Shown: piece after piece, positions 15,463-24,133 of the stretch
How positions within the stretch are numbered: the stretch's first letter is position 1
Layout of the letters: every line of letters starts with the position of its first letter
NCBI GenBank assembly: GCA_019911795.1
Contig: JAIOJS010000440.1
Coordinates: 1-39,193 of the forward strand
Reading direction: 5' to 3'
Origin: Thermoanaerobaculia bacterium
Lineage (GTDB): Bacteria > Acidobacteriota > Thermoanaerobaculia > Multivoradales > JAIOJS01
Length of the DNA stretch: 39,193 nt
Made by a program: the position numbers and the translations under genes
The notes under the pieces: model-generated
Seen by the model: the letters and a program-made list of their open reading frames with translations, nothing else
Database searches by the model: none
Told to the model about the DNA's origin: nothing

Positions 15463-16653
15463 ATGTCTGGCTCAGACTACTCTCGGAAGTTCGTCGGTGC
15501 TCTACTCCTGGGCTCGTTCTGCCTCGGATCCGCAGCCTGGGCAGATCCCTGCTCCGTCCCGGGAAGCCACCTCACGCTGGCTGAGGCGATCGCCGATTCG
15601 GGCTGCGATCCCATCACCCTCGGTGTCGGCAGCTTCACCGCATCCGTAGCGATCGACCGAAGCCTTTCGCTCCTCGGGAGCGGTGCCGATCTGACCCAAC
15701 TCGTTGGCCTCCTGGACGTCGGTGTCCTCTCTATCGGCAGTGCAGCTGACGTCGAGCTTCAAGGACTCGCGCTCTCGGTTCACGCAGACTCGGTACAGGA
15801 TCAGGCCTTGACCAAAGCAGCCGGCGCCACGGTGTCTCTTTCGGAGGTCAGGGTTTCCACCGCGCCGCCCGTCGTTCCCCCTCCACCCCTCGATGACGCG
15901 GTGGCGCTCTGGAACTTCGCCAACGAGGCAGACAGTCTGGGACGCGAGAGCGATTTCGCAACCACGGGCACGTTCTCGGTCGGCAACGTGGCCTCCCTCA
16001 GTCCCACGTTCGCGGCCAACGCCGATGGCTTCGTGGGCCAGGAAGGTGCCGCCCCCAACTGCAGCCCGAGTTGGGGTTCGATCTTCGACGTTCCCGGGAA
16101 CCATGAACTCTCACAAGTTGCCGGTGGCTCGATGACGATGTGGGCCAGATTCAAGATGGCGGCCTTCGATGGAATTGACGATCTCTTCCGCTTCGGGAGT
16201 ATCGCTGACGCCGACCAGGGGACGTACGAACTGGAGCTCGATACTCAACGGGCCCTCTTTTCTGTCCTGGGGTCCGGAGACACGGTCGAGACGTCGTTGC
16301 AGCATGGTACGCAGCTCTCCCCGGACAGTTGGTACGACGTAGCCGGCATCTTCGACGCGGACGCTCACGCGCTGTTCATCCTCGTTCACGATCCTGAGAC
16401 CGGAGGAGCGGTTGGCAGCCCGGTAGCCGAATTTGTGTCCTTTTCTACGCTGCAGCTCCCCGAGGATCTCATCCTGCTCTTTCTAGAGGCGCCGTTCAAC
16501 GCCAATGGATGCAACACGGGTGGGCAACTGGAGATGGCGGCGGTGTGGAATCGAGCTCTCTCCTTCGCAGAGGTTCGCCAACTCTCGATCGATCCGCTGG
16601 CCGGTGCACTCTTCGTCGACGGCTTCGAGAGCGGTGACACCACTGCATGGTAG
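15463..16653 (+). CDS. family B secreted protein with LamG-like domain and DGFESG tail, copy B1
   Basis: A 396-residue protein. A signal peptide ends at SAAWA-DPC. The next 110 residues (ADPCSVPGSHLTLAEAIADS, then CDPITLGVGSFTASVAIDRS) form a module shared with B2 that resembles the opening rung of right-handed beta-helix proteins. From about residue 150 a concanavalin/LamG-like domain follows (VALWNFANEADSLG, MTMWARFKM, WYDVAGIFDADAH, AAVWNRALSFAEVRQL), a fold often used to bind carbohydrate. The protein ends LFVDGFESGDTTAW. It directly follows A1, with two bases between stop and ATG. B2 lacks the LamG part. Confidence 0.83.
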   Translation: MSGSDYSRKFVGALLLGSFCLGSAAWADPCSVPGSHLTLAEAIADSGCDPITLGVGSFTASVAIDRSLSLLGSGADLTQLVGLLDVGVLSIGSAADVELQGLALSVHADSVQDQALTKAAGATVSLSEVRVSTAPPVVPPPPLDDAVALWNFANEADSLGRESDFATTGTFSVGNVASLSPTFAANADGFVGQEGAAPNCSPSWGSIFDVPGNHELSQVAGGSMTMWARFKMAAFDGIDDLFRFGSIADADQGTYELELDTQRALFSVLGSGDTVETSLQHGTQLSPDSWYDVAGIFDADAHALFILVHDPETGGAVGSPVAEFVSFSTLQLPEDLILLFLEAPFNANGCNTGGQLEMAAVWNRALSFAEVRQLSIDPLAGALFVDGFESGDTTAW

Positions 16654-16679
16654 ACCGCCTAGGAGCAGTACGGACGGGC

Positions 16680-16740
16680 CCCAACAAGCTGATCTAGCAA
16701 ATTGGTCTAGCAAGTTGATCTAGCAAACCAATCTAGATCG
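16680..16740. repeat. 13-base tandem repeat between convergent genes
   Basis: TCTAG recurs at 16693, 16706, 16719 and 16732, exactly 13 bases apart: tctagcaaattgg, tctagcaagttga, tctagcaaaccaa, tctagat. A looser unit precedes them. ATTGGTCTAG and CTAG..ACCAAT within the array could also fold as a hairpin. The last unit overlaps the stop codon of the hybrid regulator. It could be a bidirectional terminator or a protein-binding iteron. Confidence 0.7.
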
Positions 16741-19700
16741 CGTCGGCCGTCTCGATTGTCGTGTCGTCATGGAGGACCTTCGACGGTCGAACTTGGTAGC
16801 GTTCTCGAAAACAGTTCGAGAAGTGGGCGGTGCTCTTGAATCCCACGGCGTAGGCAACCTCGTTCACCGTTCCTTCCTGCTGGGATAGGAGCCGGTGGGC
16901 TCGTTCGAGGCGAGCCTCGCGAATCAGATCGCTGGCCGACACGCGCAACAGGCGCTTCAGGTGACGGTAGAGGGAGACACGGCTTTGAAAAACAAGAGTC
17001 GCCAGCTTGTCGACGTTGAAGTCTTCTTCGTGAAGGTGAGTCTCAATCGCATGGCCGACGCGTCGTAGATAGTCTCGGTCGGTGGGACCAACCGTCTTCT
17101 CCTCTGCGCTGAGGGCTTGCCCTGGGCTCGAAGCGTCCTCGACGGCGCCGGACTGCGTTGGACCGGACTGCGTTGGACCGGGCTGCGTTGGACCGGCAGA
17201 GTACAGGTCAGCGAAACGGTCGCGCAGCCGTTGGCGAGACGAGATCAGGCCGGCGACGGTAGCTCGCAAGACGTCGCCGTGGAAGGGCTTCGCAAGGTAG
17301 GCGTCGGCGCCCTGTTCCAGACCCTCTACCCGGCTCTCGGGCGAGGCCCTGGCCGTCAGGAGAACGATGGGGATGAAATCCGTTTCGGGATTCTTCCGAA
17401 CCGCCCTACACAGTTCGTAGCCGTCGAGCCCAGGCATCATCACATCACTGAGGACCAGATCGGGCAGCTCGTCTTCGATCATCGAGAGGGCTTGGCTTCC
17501 GTCCGAGGCTTCGAGGACCTGATAGCGCGGGTGAAGCTGTCGGCGAACGAGGCGTCTCAAGTCGGGATGGTCGTCCACTATCAGTACCGTGGTGCGTTCC
17601 TCGCCTGGGCCTTCCCCGTCGCTCGCCTGGGTTGCGGCAGAAGCCTCCGGTAGGACCGAGAGAGGCGAACCCGAGGACTCGTCATCGAGAATCAGGCTTG
17701 GTTTCTGCAGTGGGGCCCCATGACGGTCAAACGGTGCCAAGTCCCCATCCTGAATGTGGTCGCGGCCTTGCCGAAGACGGACCACGAAACTGGTTCCTTC
17801 GTCGCCCGTTGTGAGCTCGATCGATCCACCATGCCGTTCGACCACCTCGCGAACCAGCGACAAGCCGAGGCCGAACCCTCCCTCAGAGTTTTGGCTGGAG
17901 GCGCGGCCCCGATAGAAGCGCTCGAAGAGCTGAGGTACTTCAGAAGCCGGGATCCCGGGACCATCGTCTCTGACCTCGAGAAGGACATCGCCATCATCAC
18001 CCTCGGACACTCCGAGCGACACCTCGACCGTGCTGCCCTGGGGGGTGTGCTTGATGGCGTTGGCGATCAAGTTGATCACCACCGATTCGAGCTGAAGTTC
18101 GTCGAACCAAACCGGACACGGCCCTTCGGGAGGGATCACCCGAAGGGTTGTCGAGCGTCTCTCGGCTAACGGTTGAAGCTCTTCGACCAGCCGCTGCAAG
18201 AAGACAGCTAGGTCGTGCTCGCGGCAGTGCAGACGGGTCAGTTCCGCTTCACTGCGGGCCGCTCCGAGCAGTCGGTCGACCAGGCGATGCAACCTTTCAG
18301 CGTTGCGGAGTGTCGTGGAAACCTCTTCGCTCGCGGCGGCTGGTAGCCTACCGAGTCGGTCCTCGCTGAGGTCCTTCAAGGGGCCCAAAATCAAGGTCAG
18401 CGGCGTTCTTAGCTCGTGGCTAATGCCGGCCATGAATCGGGAACGCGATTCCGCCAGGTCGCCGAGGCGGATCGCCTGCCGCTTGACCACATCTCTCTCG
18501 GTAGCCAGAGCCGCCGTTCGCTTTCTGACCGCCAACTCGAGGAGACGAGAGCGTCGGCGCAGCTGTCGGGTGGAGAGACTCCAGCCAATGCCGATCGTGG
18601 CCAGAGCCAGGACGGCCAACAGTAGGTCAAAGGCCCAAGTCTCGCGAAAGCGAGGAAGGACGATGACTCGCTGTTCGGCCACGGCCTCGCTCCAGGCTTT
18701 CCCGGAGTGGCGTGCTTGGACTTGAAAACGGTAGTCACCGGGTGGTGGGTCCCGGTAGGTAGCGATTCGGCGGCCAGTGCCGAGAATCCACTCCTTATCC
18801 AGGGGCTCGAGGCGGTAGCGGAACGATAGGAGTTCGGGCGCGGTGAGGTGGATGGCGCTAAAGGCAAAACCCAAATCTCGGGTAGCCCGACGGGGAATAG
18901 TGATCCGAGGCCCGGGCCTCGAGCCCTCCTGACTGGAGTGGACCTCGGTGATGACCACTTCAGGTAGGAACCGTTCTCGCCTGGCCACCGCGCTGGGGTC
19001 CACCGCGATGACGCCACCAAACGTGGAGAACCAGAGACGACCATCTGGACCGGCGACGGCCGGTCGGCCGGTTGTCTCTGGATTGGCGAGACCGTCGTCA
19101 CGTCCGAAGGAGAGGACTTGAAGGTGGTCGCTCTCGCCGGAGACCAGCGCCTCGAGGTCGCTGGAACGAACTCGGTGGATGCCACGGTTGCCCGCGAGCC
19201 AATAGGCGCCGAAGCGATCGGCGACGATACTCGAAACCACCGCTTCGGGCAGACCCTGGTTGGTCGAGATCGCAGTGAAGGACTTGCCATCGTAGTGGAC
19301 CAGGCCCCCACCATAGGTTCCCAACCACAGTCCGTTCTTTCCGTCAGGGTGGATCGCGCGCACGTTCTCTACCGGCAGTCCCTCGGCCTTTCCGAAGCGC
19401 TCGAGGCGATCTTGACGCAATCGATAGAGCCCGTCGGCGGTGCCGATCCAGAGTCCTCCATCGCCATCGCTGGCCAGTGCAGGATTGACCGCCAGGGGCC
19501 AGTCGCCGGTGACGCGAGGACCCTCGGCGAGCCGGGCATCGACACGCTGCAGACTTCGCTCGGAGGCGACCCAGAGGATTCCATCGTCGACTGGATCCTC
19601 GGTGATCCAGGTACCGTCCATGTCCAGGCGGTGGAAGGAGGATGGATTCGGGACCCGGTTGGCTCCCGGCCCACCGAAGGTCCAGCTCCGCCCCCGTCGG

Positions 19701-20893
19701 TCGGTCATCAACCAGGACCTCGCGCCGTCGATCACGGCGCCGTCGAGACGATACAGCGATTGACCCGGCAGCCTGGGGGCCGGCTCCACAAAGACCTCGC
19801 CGTCGGCGAAGATGCCGACCGAAGCTGGGAGCGGGACTCCCTGCTCGAGCCCCCAACTACGCAGCGGGCTCTCGGAAACTCGAACCACGCCTCGAGTTGT
19901 CGTGCCGAGCCAAACGTTGCCCTCACGATCCTCGGTGGCGTACTTGATATGGGTTCCTACCTCGAGGGTAGCGAGTTCCACCGAATCTTCGGCCCGCTGA
20001 AGGTGGATGCGATCCTCTCCATCCACGAGCCAGATGCGCCCACGTCGGTCGACCAGGAGGGGACGACGGTTCTGGCGCGGAAACGAGCCAATGTGGACCA
20101 TGGCTTCGTCGTATACCTCGACCCGTTCCCCCAGGAGCCGAGCGAAGACGGTGCGACCGGAGATCGCGAAAGCCCGTTCGAAGGGCTCACCGGGAGGCCC
20201 CGTATTGCCGTCGCGGAGCCGCACCTGCCGTCCCCGCCGAATCTGGCCCCAGGCGTTTCCATCGGTGTCTTGCGAGAGGTAGACCACCGCCATGGCATCC
20301 GCTGCCAGCGGGATCGCATCACCGTCGTAGGTCAACACTGCCGCTTCGTTCTTTGCGGTATCTTTCACCCAGAATAGGTCGAGATCCTTGCGGGGCACGA
20401 GTTCGTCCTCGACGAGTTGCCAGACCAATGCGTGGCCAGGATTCAAGGGGTCGGTATAACGACTCGCCCAAAGCGTTCCATCGGCGTCCTCGACCAGACT
20501 AGCGATTCGGCTTCTCGGATACGGAGGGTCGCTGATTCGCTCGAACTCGCGCCCTCGGTAGGCGATCAAGTGTCCCTGCTCCGTACCGATCCACAACGTT
20601 CCGCTCGCCCCGAAGTGCAGGGCCGTGATTCGGCTGCCCGTCAGAATCCCTTCGGGGTCGTCGAGTTGCTCGAACTCGAGACCATCGAATCGAACGAGTC
20701 CGGTGAGGGTACCGATCCACAGAAACCCTACATCGTCTTGCACGATCTGGTTGACATGAGTGCCAGGTAGCCCTTCCGCGACTCCCCAAGCGGTGGCCTG
20801 AAGGGTCGGAGCCGGTAGAGGTCCGGTGGCCATGCCCACCGCACTGGTCGTCAGCCATCCCAAGAGCCAGAGAGTGGCATGCAGGGGTCGCAC
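16733..20893 (-). CDS. hybrid two-component system: propeller sensor, histidine kinase, receiver, AraC output
   Basis: About 1,386 residues from a GTG at 20893 that opens a signal peptide (VRPLHATLWLLGWLTTSAVG). Residues 30-650 are two-component-regulator-propeller repeats (DDVGFLWIGTLTGLVRFDG, NGLWLGTYGGGLVHYDG), then a Y_Y_Y domain at about 657-725 and a membrane helix near 764. Cytoplasmic parts follow: HisKA with SHELRTPL near 823, HATPase with N box (NLIANAIKH) and G boxes (DDGPGIP, GFGLGLSLV), a receiver with phospho-acceptor D in LSDVMMPG near 1148, and a C-terminal AraC/HTH_18 domain. One protein thus senses outside the cytoplasm and binds DNA. A TTG at 20935 is another possible start. 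The 1577-residue track extension reads back into A2 and is not credible. It sits between the A1-B1 and A2-A3-B2 sets, which it may control. Confidence 0.9.
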   Translation of the reverse strand: MRPLHATLWLLGWLTTSAVGMATGPLPAPTLQATAWGVAEGLPGTHVNQIVQDDVGFLWIGTLTGLVRFDGLEFEQLDDPEGILTGSRITALHFGASGTLWIGTEQGHLIAYRGREFERISDPPYPRSRIASLVEDADGTLWASRYTDPLNPGHALVWQLVEDELVPRKDLDLFWVKDTAKNEAAVLTYDGDAIPLAADAMAVVYLSQDTDGNAWGQIRRGRQVRLRDGNTGPPGEPFERAFAISGRTVFARLLGERVEVYDEAMVHIGSFPRQNRRPLLVDRRGRIWLVDGEDRIHLQRAEDSVELATLEVGTHIKYATEDREGNVWLGTTTRGVVRVSESPLRSWGLEQGVPLPASVGIFADGEVFVEPAPRLPGQSLYRLDGAVIDGARSWLMTDRRGRSWTFGGPGANRVPNPSSFHRLDMDGTWITEDPVDDGILWVASERSLQRVDARLAEGPRVTGDWPLAVNPALASDGDGGLWIGTADGLYRLRQDRLERFGKAEGLPVENVRAIHPDGKNGLWLGTYGGGLVHYDGKSFTAISTNQGLPEAVVSSIVADRFGAYWLAGNRGIHRVRSSDLEALVSGESDHLQVLSFGRDDGLANPETTGRPAVAGPDGRLWFSTFGGVIAVDPSAVARRERFLPEVVITEVHSSQEGSRPGPRITIPRRATRDLGFAFSAIHLTAPELLSFRYRLEPLDKEWILGTGRRIATYRDPPPGDYRFQVQARHSGKAWSEAVAEQRVIVLPRFRETWAFDLLLAVLALATIGIGWSLSTRQLRRRSRLLELAVRKRTAALATERDVVKRQAIRLGDLAESRSRFMAGISHELRTPLTLILGPLKDLSEDRLGRLPAAASEEVSTTLRNAERLHRLVDRLLGAARSEAELTRLHCREHDLAVFLQRLVEELQPLAERRSTTLRVIPPEGPCPVWFDELQLESVVINLIANAIKHTPQGSTVEVSLGVSEGDDGDVLLEVRDDGPGIPASEVPQLFERFYRGRASSQNSEGGFGLGLSLVREVVERHGGSIELTTGDEGTSFVVRLRQGRDHIQDGDLAPFDRHGAPLQKPSLILDDESSGSPLSVLPEASAATQASDGEGPGEERTTVLIVDDHPDLRRLVRRQLHPRYQVLEASDGSQALSMIEDELPDLVLSDVMMPGLDGYELCRAVRKNPETDFIPIVLLTARASPESRVEGLEQGADAYLAKPFHGDVLRATVAGLISSRQRLRDRFADLYSAGPTQPGPTQSGPTQSGAVEDASSPGQALSAEEKTVGPTDRDYLRRVGHAIETHLHEEDFNVDKLATLVFQSRVSLYRHLKRLLRVSASDLIREARLERAHRLLSQQEGTVNEVAYAVGFKSTAHFSNCFRERYQVRPSKVLHDDTTIETADAI
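17151..17195 (-). repeat. 15-base in-frame tandem repeat in the REC-AraC linker
   Basis: Three copies of gactgcgttggaccg (third copy with one change) encode repeated G-P-T-Q-[PS] units, read on the minus strand, in the linker between the receiver and the AraC domain of the hybrid regulator. The copy number could change by slippage and alter linker length by five residues per step. Confidence 0.8.
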
Positions 20894-21266
20894 GCCACGT
20901 GACGACCAATTCTGGGCGGGATCCGAGTCCCTCAAGGCACGCCCCTCCGTTCGAGGTCCAAAGGGTAGCGGCGGGGACTCTTGGTGGTCAGTCCTTTCCT
21001 CTCCAGCATCAGTTGTTCGGAGTCTAACCTCCAACCGCAATGTCTCGAAGGTCGAGATGAGGTCGGAATGGGTCGGAATGTGCCTGCAGCGACGTCGGGC
21101 CCCTTCTGAAGGTCGTCGAGCCAACTGGTTGCGTCGACCGACCGACAAACCGCCCGTCCCTCGAGGTTGAAACGAATCCGCAAGCCAGAGAAACGCACCG
21201 GCATTCTCACCTAGGTATTGCCCTGGTACCTTGAGTCCTTCACACCGACAACATGGAGGACGAACG
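20894..21266. promoter_or_regulatory. divergent control region between hybrid regulator and A2
   Basis: The only DNA between the regulator (leftward) and A2 (rightward). It holds a perfect 10-base tandem repeat, ggtcggaatg twice, at 21061-21080, and the A-gene upstream block at 21176-21229. Within the block ATCCGCAAGC and GAGAAACGCACCG precede TGGTACC by the same 49 bases as in the other copies. Forty-one of 55 positions match the A3 block. Divergent layout plus a shared block suggests autoregulation together with A2 control, which is inference. Confidence 0.5.
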
Positions 21267-22682
21267 ATGCGGAACAAGGCGATCTGTACACTGACACCGT
21301 TACATTGGGGATGGAACCACCGGGTTCTGGCAGTCTTTCTTTCGAGTTTGACGGCCTCCTGGGCACTCCATGCCGATCTAGGAGCCCCGCTTCCCGTGTC
21401 TCCCGTCAGCGCGTCGGAGGTCGCCATGGTCGAGGCACAGTGTCCGAGCTTTAGTTGGACCACCACCGAAAATGGCGGGAGCTACGAGCTGGTCGTGTAT
21501 CGGATCAACCCAGACTCTCTCGAGCAAGCCCTCGACGAGAAGCCGGTACTCTGGGTGACCGTGCCGGGGGCAGCCAACAGCTGGACCCCAACGCTGGAGA
21601 GCTGTCTATCACCTGGACAGCGCTACGTGTGGTCGATCCGCTCCGGGGGCGATGAGAAGGCGCCCTGGTCGGAACCGAGCGTCTTCGAGATCGCTTCACG
21701 AGCCACCGACTCAGGATTCGAACGAGCGGTTGAAATCCTTCGCCGAGAGCTCGGCGTTCAGAGCGCAGATCAGCGAGTTGGATCCGCGCCAGCGGAGACC
21801 AACGAGCGAAGTCCTGCCGTTTCGTCGCGGCCCGGACCCGCCGCTCAGCCGGCAACTCAAGGCGGCGCCTCCTTCGACGTCGACGGGTCAGGGAACGTGG
21901 TTGCGAACTCGTTTAGCGGGAGTGGAGCAGGTCTCAGCGGAGTGGCGGCTGACACCGCCACTACGGCGTCGGCGCTAGCCGCAGATCCTTCGCGCTGTAA
22001 CGCTGGTGATGCCATGAACGGGATCCTTGCCAACGGTAGCCCCTCTGGCTGCCTCGATGTCGTGAGTGGCGCAGAGTTCCAGACGCACAAGACCTCGGCC
22101 GACCACGACGCACGCTACGCTCCCTTAACCGGGCAGCAGGTCACAGGTAACTTGAACATCAGGGCAACCCCGGGAAGCACCCTCTCTGGGGTCTTGATCG
22201 ATGGCGCATCGAACCTCAATTTTGCTCCGGCCATGACGGTCAAGGGTGTCATCGAGGTCGAGGGCGCCGTTGTCAACGCAATCTCCGTCGACGGTGTCGT
22301 CCTCAGCAAGTGCCGCTACGACTCGCAAGGGCGGCGATGGGACGAAGTCGGGATCTGGTGCGTCGATCCGACGGTCCGCAGCGCAGAGACCGGCCCGAAC
22401 GCCATTGAGATCTGCCACAACAAACAGGCTGTTCTCTGCCCACTGGAGGCCATCATGACTTGTGACCAAGCCAACGTCGGGAGCAGTTCGCTAAATTCTT
22501 GTGGCACGGTCACCGACTCCGCCGGCGCCATGGTCATTCGGACTTTCGGTCACGACGGTGACGGCTCGGGAAGCGCTTTCAATGAGCTTCTGTCGTACGA
22601 CGGCAGCGACAATTCGGTCGCACCGGTGAACAACGCCACGACGCTGCCCTTCTTCTGTTGTGCACTGTCGGCGGGGCTCTGA
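21267..22682 (+). CDS. family A secreted tail-fibre-like protein, copy A2
   Basis: A 471-residue paralogue of A1 with the same order: signal peptide (VLAVFLSSLTASWALHA), Ig/FN3-like domain starting MVEAQCPSFSW, short linker, tail-fibre-like SFDVDGSGNVVANSFSGSG and DHDARYAPLTGQQVTGNL, and a cysteine-rich C terminus ending FFCCALSAGL. The linker is shorter than in A1 and lacks its RTQ repeats. The start at 21267 follows GGAGGA and matches the start of A3 (MRNKAIC in both). No B gene follows directly; A3 with its own upstream block lies 118 bases downstream. It is divergent from the hybrid regulator. Confidence 0.83.
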   Translation: MRNKAICTLTPLHWGWNHRVLAVFLSSLTASWALHADLGAPLPVSPVSASEVAMVEAQCPSFSWTTTENGGSYELVVYRINPDSLEQALDEKPVLWVTVPGAANSWTPTLESCLSPGQRYVWSIRSGGDEKAPWSEPSVFEIASRATDSGFERAVEILRRELGVQSADQRVGSAPAETNERSPAVSSRPGPAAQPATQGGASFDVDGSGNVVANSFSGSGAGLSGVAADTATTASALAADPSRCNAGDAMNGILANGSPSGCLDVVSGAEFQTHKTSADHDARYAPLTGQQVTGNLNIRATPGSTLSGVLIDGASNLNFAPAMTVKGVIEVEGAVVNAISVDGVVLSKCRYDSQGRRWDEVGIWCVDPTVRSAETGPNAIEICHNKQAVLCPLEAIMTCDQANVGSSSLNSCGTVTDSAGAMVIRTFGHDGDGSGSAFNELLSYDGSDNSVAPVNNATTLPFFCCALSAGL

Positions 22683-22708
22683 AAGCGTCGCAGCTGAGAT
22701 TGGAAGGT

Positions 22709-22762
22709 ATCCGCAAGCGAATGAATCGCACCGACACGGGCACCTGGATCTTGTCTTGGTAC
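22709..22762 (+). promoter_or_regulatory. A-gene upstream block, copy 3
   Basis: The sequence from ATCCGCAAGC to TGGTACC matches the A2 block at 41 of 55 positions without gaps. It lies the same 91 bases from the ATG of A3 as the A2 block does from A2. It probably gives A3-B2 their own promoter within the A2-A3 gap. Confidence 0.5.
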
Positions 22763-22799
22763 CTTGGATTCAATGCATCACAACATGGAGGATGAAGCG

Positions 22800-23186
22800 A
22801 TGCGAAACAAAGCAATATGCAAACGGTCGCGGCAACACTGGGGATGGCACCATCGGGTCCTGGCGATTTTTCTCTTGGGCCTGACGGCCTCCTGGGCACT
22901 GTATGCCGATCTGGCGGCTCCGCTTCCCGTGTCTCCCGTCAGCGCGTCGGAGGTCGCCTTGGTCGAGGCACAGGTGGCCTGCGACTCGTCCAACGTCGGC
23001 AACGGCACCGACAATTCGTGTGGTCACTACACCGACACTGCGGGTTTTGTGCAGCGAACTGGCGGCAAGATCCTTGCCGGCACGTCCAGCGATCAGCTGC
23101 AGTACGACGGAACCGACAACGGGGTCTCTGAGGTACTCGCCGGCTCTTTCCTGCCCTATTTCTGCTGCAAGGCGGTGACGCCGTGA
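22800..23186 (+). CDS. family A mini-protein, copy A3, internally deleted
   Basis: A 128-residue protein that joins the A-family N terminus to its C terminus. Residues 1-60 (MRNKAICKRSRQHWGWHHRV to SEVALVEAQ) are nearly those of A2. Directly after VEAQ the sequence jumps to VACDSSNVGNGTDNSCG and ends QYDGTDNGVSEV, LPYFCCKAVTP, matching the last ~65 residues of A1/A2. The Ig-like and tail-fibre-like parts are absent. The frame is intact, and the ribosome site (GGAGGATGAAGCG) and upstream block are kept. It therefore looks like a working short form, not debris. Its stop overlaps the GTG start of B2, so the two are translationally coupled. Confidence 0.8.
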   Translation: MRNKAICKRSRQHWGWHHRVLAIFLLGLTASWALYADLAAPLPVSPVSASEVALVEAQVACDSSNVGNGTDNSCGHYTDTAGFVQRTGGKILAGTSSDQLQYDGTDNGVSEVLAGSFLPYFCCKAVTP

Positions 23187-23653
23187 GCTGGAAGCGGTTG
23201 GACCTCGGTATCGGGCTCGGAGTTACTGTCGGGTTGCTCCTGGCGACGGGCGCGCTGGCCGACCCCTGCAGCGTCCCCGGGGACCACGCCAGTCTGTCGG
23301 AGGCCGTCGCCGACGTCGACTGTGATCCCATCACGCTCGGGGTCGGCGAGTTCCCGGCCTCCGTGCCGATCGGTCGATCGGTGTCGATCGTTGGGGCAGG
23401 CTCAGGGGTTAGCCTCCTCTGTGGGGCGGTCGATGAGCCGGTCATTGCGGTCCAGAGTCCTGCCGCGGTGACCCTCGAGGGCCTCGGTCTCCTCGCCTCT
23501 CCGGACTCTCTGCTGACCTCGGCCGCACTGACCCAAGAGGTCGGTGCCAGCCTCTCGATGGTGGACGTCACCGTCGGCGTGGACGTCTGTGGCTTCGACG
23601 GCATCTTCCGCGACGGCTTCGAGTCCGGCGACACGACCGCCTGGTCTCCATAG
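23183..23653 (+). CDS. family B short secreted protein with DGFESG tail, copy B2
   Basis: A 156-residue protein: signal peptide (LGVTVGLLLATGALA), the B module (ADPCSVPGDHASLSEAVADV, CDPITLGVGEFPASVPIGRS), about 60 further residues, then IFRDGFESGDTTAWSP. It aligns with the first ~130 residues of B1 and then goes straight to the tail, without the LamG-like domain. The GTG at 23183 overlaps the A3 stop, which fixes the start by coupling. Sharing of the module and the tail but not the middle supports modular assembly of this protein class. Confidence 0.83.
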   Translation: MSWKRLDLGIGLGVTVGLLLATGALADPCSVPGDHASLSEAVADVDCDPITLGVGEFPASVPIGRSVSIVGAGSGVSLLCGAVDEPVIAVQSPAAVTLEGLGLLASPDSLLTSAALTQEVGASLSMVDVTVGVDVCGFDGIFRDGFESGDTTAWSP

Positions 23654-23800
23654 TAGGGGAACTCCTCCCCGGGGTTCTGCCCTACGAAGCCAACGGGCGC
23701 TTCGCGCTGAATCCGGGGAGGAGGGACAGGCGGGAATCGGACCGGTCGCAACGCGGCGCCGCTAACCCCGGGACCGACTACACCCTCCCGGAGCCTGAGA

Positions 23801-23829
23801 CGCCCCCAACATCGGGGGCGTTTTTCTTT
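23801..23829 (+). terminator. rho-independent terminator after B2
   Basis: cgccccc and gggggcg form a perfect 7-base-pair stem with the loop aacatc, followed at once by tttttcttt. It is the cleanest intrinsic terminator in the window and should end the A2-A3-B2 transcripts. Confidence 0.88.
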
Positions 23830-24133
23830 GGCCACACCAGAGAGCGCAACCACGGCCGCGACCCTTTCGCAAGCGGGCCGTCGGCAGGGTCTCGCCTCCG
23901 CGGGGAGACCACGGACCGGTCCGCTGACCTCGACTCCGGGCGTCTCTGATTTCGCAGCGTTGTGCAGGTTCCGATCGTGGGTATCGGCGCGGGAATGTCG
24001 TGTCCTGCACCCAGACGTCGTGTTGATAGATAGGGAGCAGCGAGAAACGGGTCCAACGAGACGCTCTTGCTTGGCTGTCCACTTCGCGGGTGCATCAGTG
24101 AGTCCCGCCCACTATTCCAACAGGAGATCGGAA
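23830..24133. other. intergenic region before the gene at 24134
   Basis: About 300 bases with no supported gene. The downstream reading frame stays open through it, but no ribosome site or domain content supports an earlier start. It should contain the promoter of the next gene. Confidence 0.4.

Noticed and set aside
21225-21245. Sigma-54 type -24/-12 promoter in the A-gene upstream block (TGGTAC)
   Set aside because: No TGC element at the required distance in any of the three copies.
20936-21466. N-terminal extension of the hybrid regulator ORF to 1577 residues
   Set aside because: It reads antisense through A2 and its promoter and has no domain content; the signal peptide starts at 20893 or 20935.
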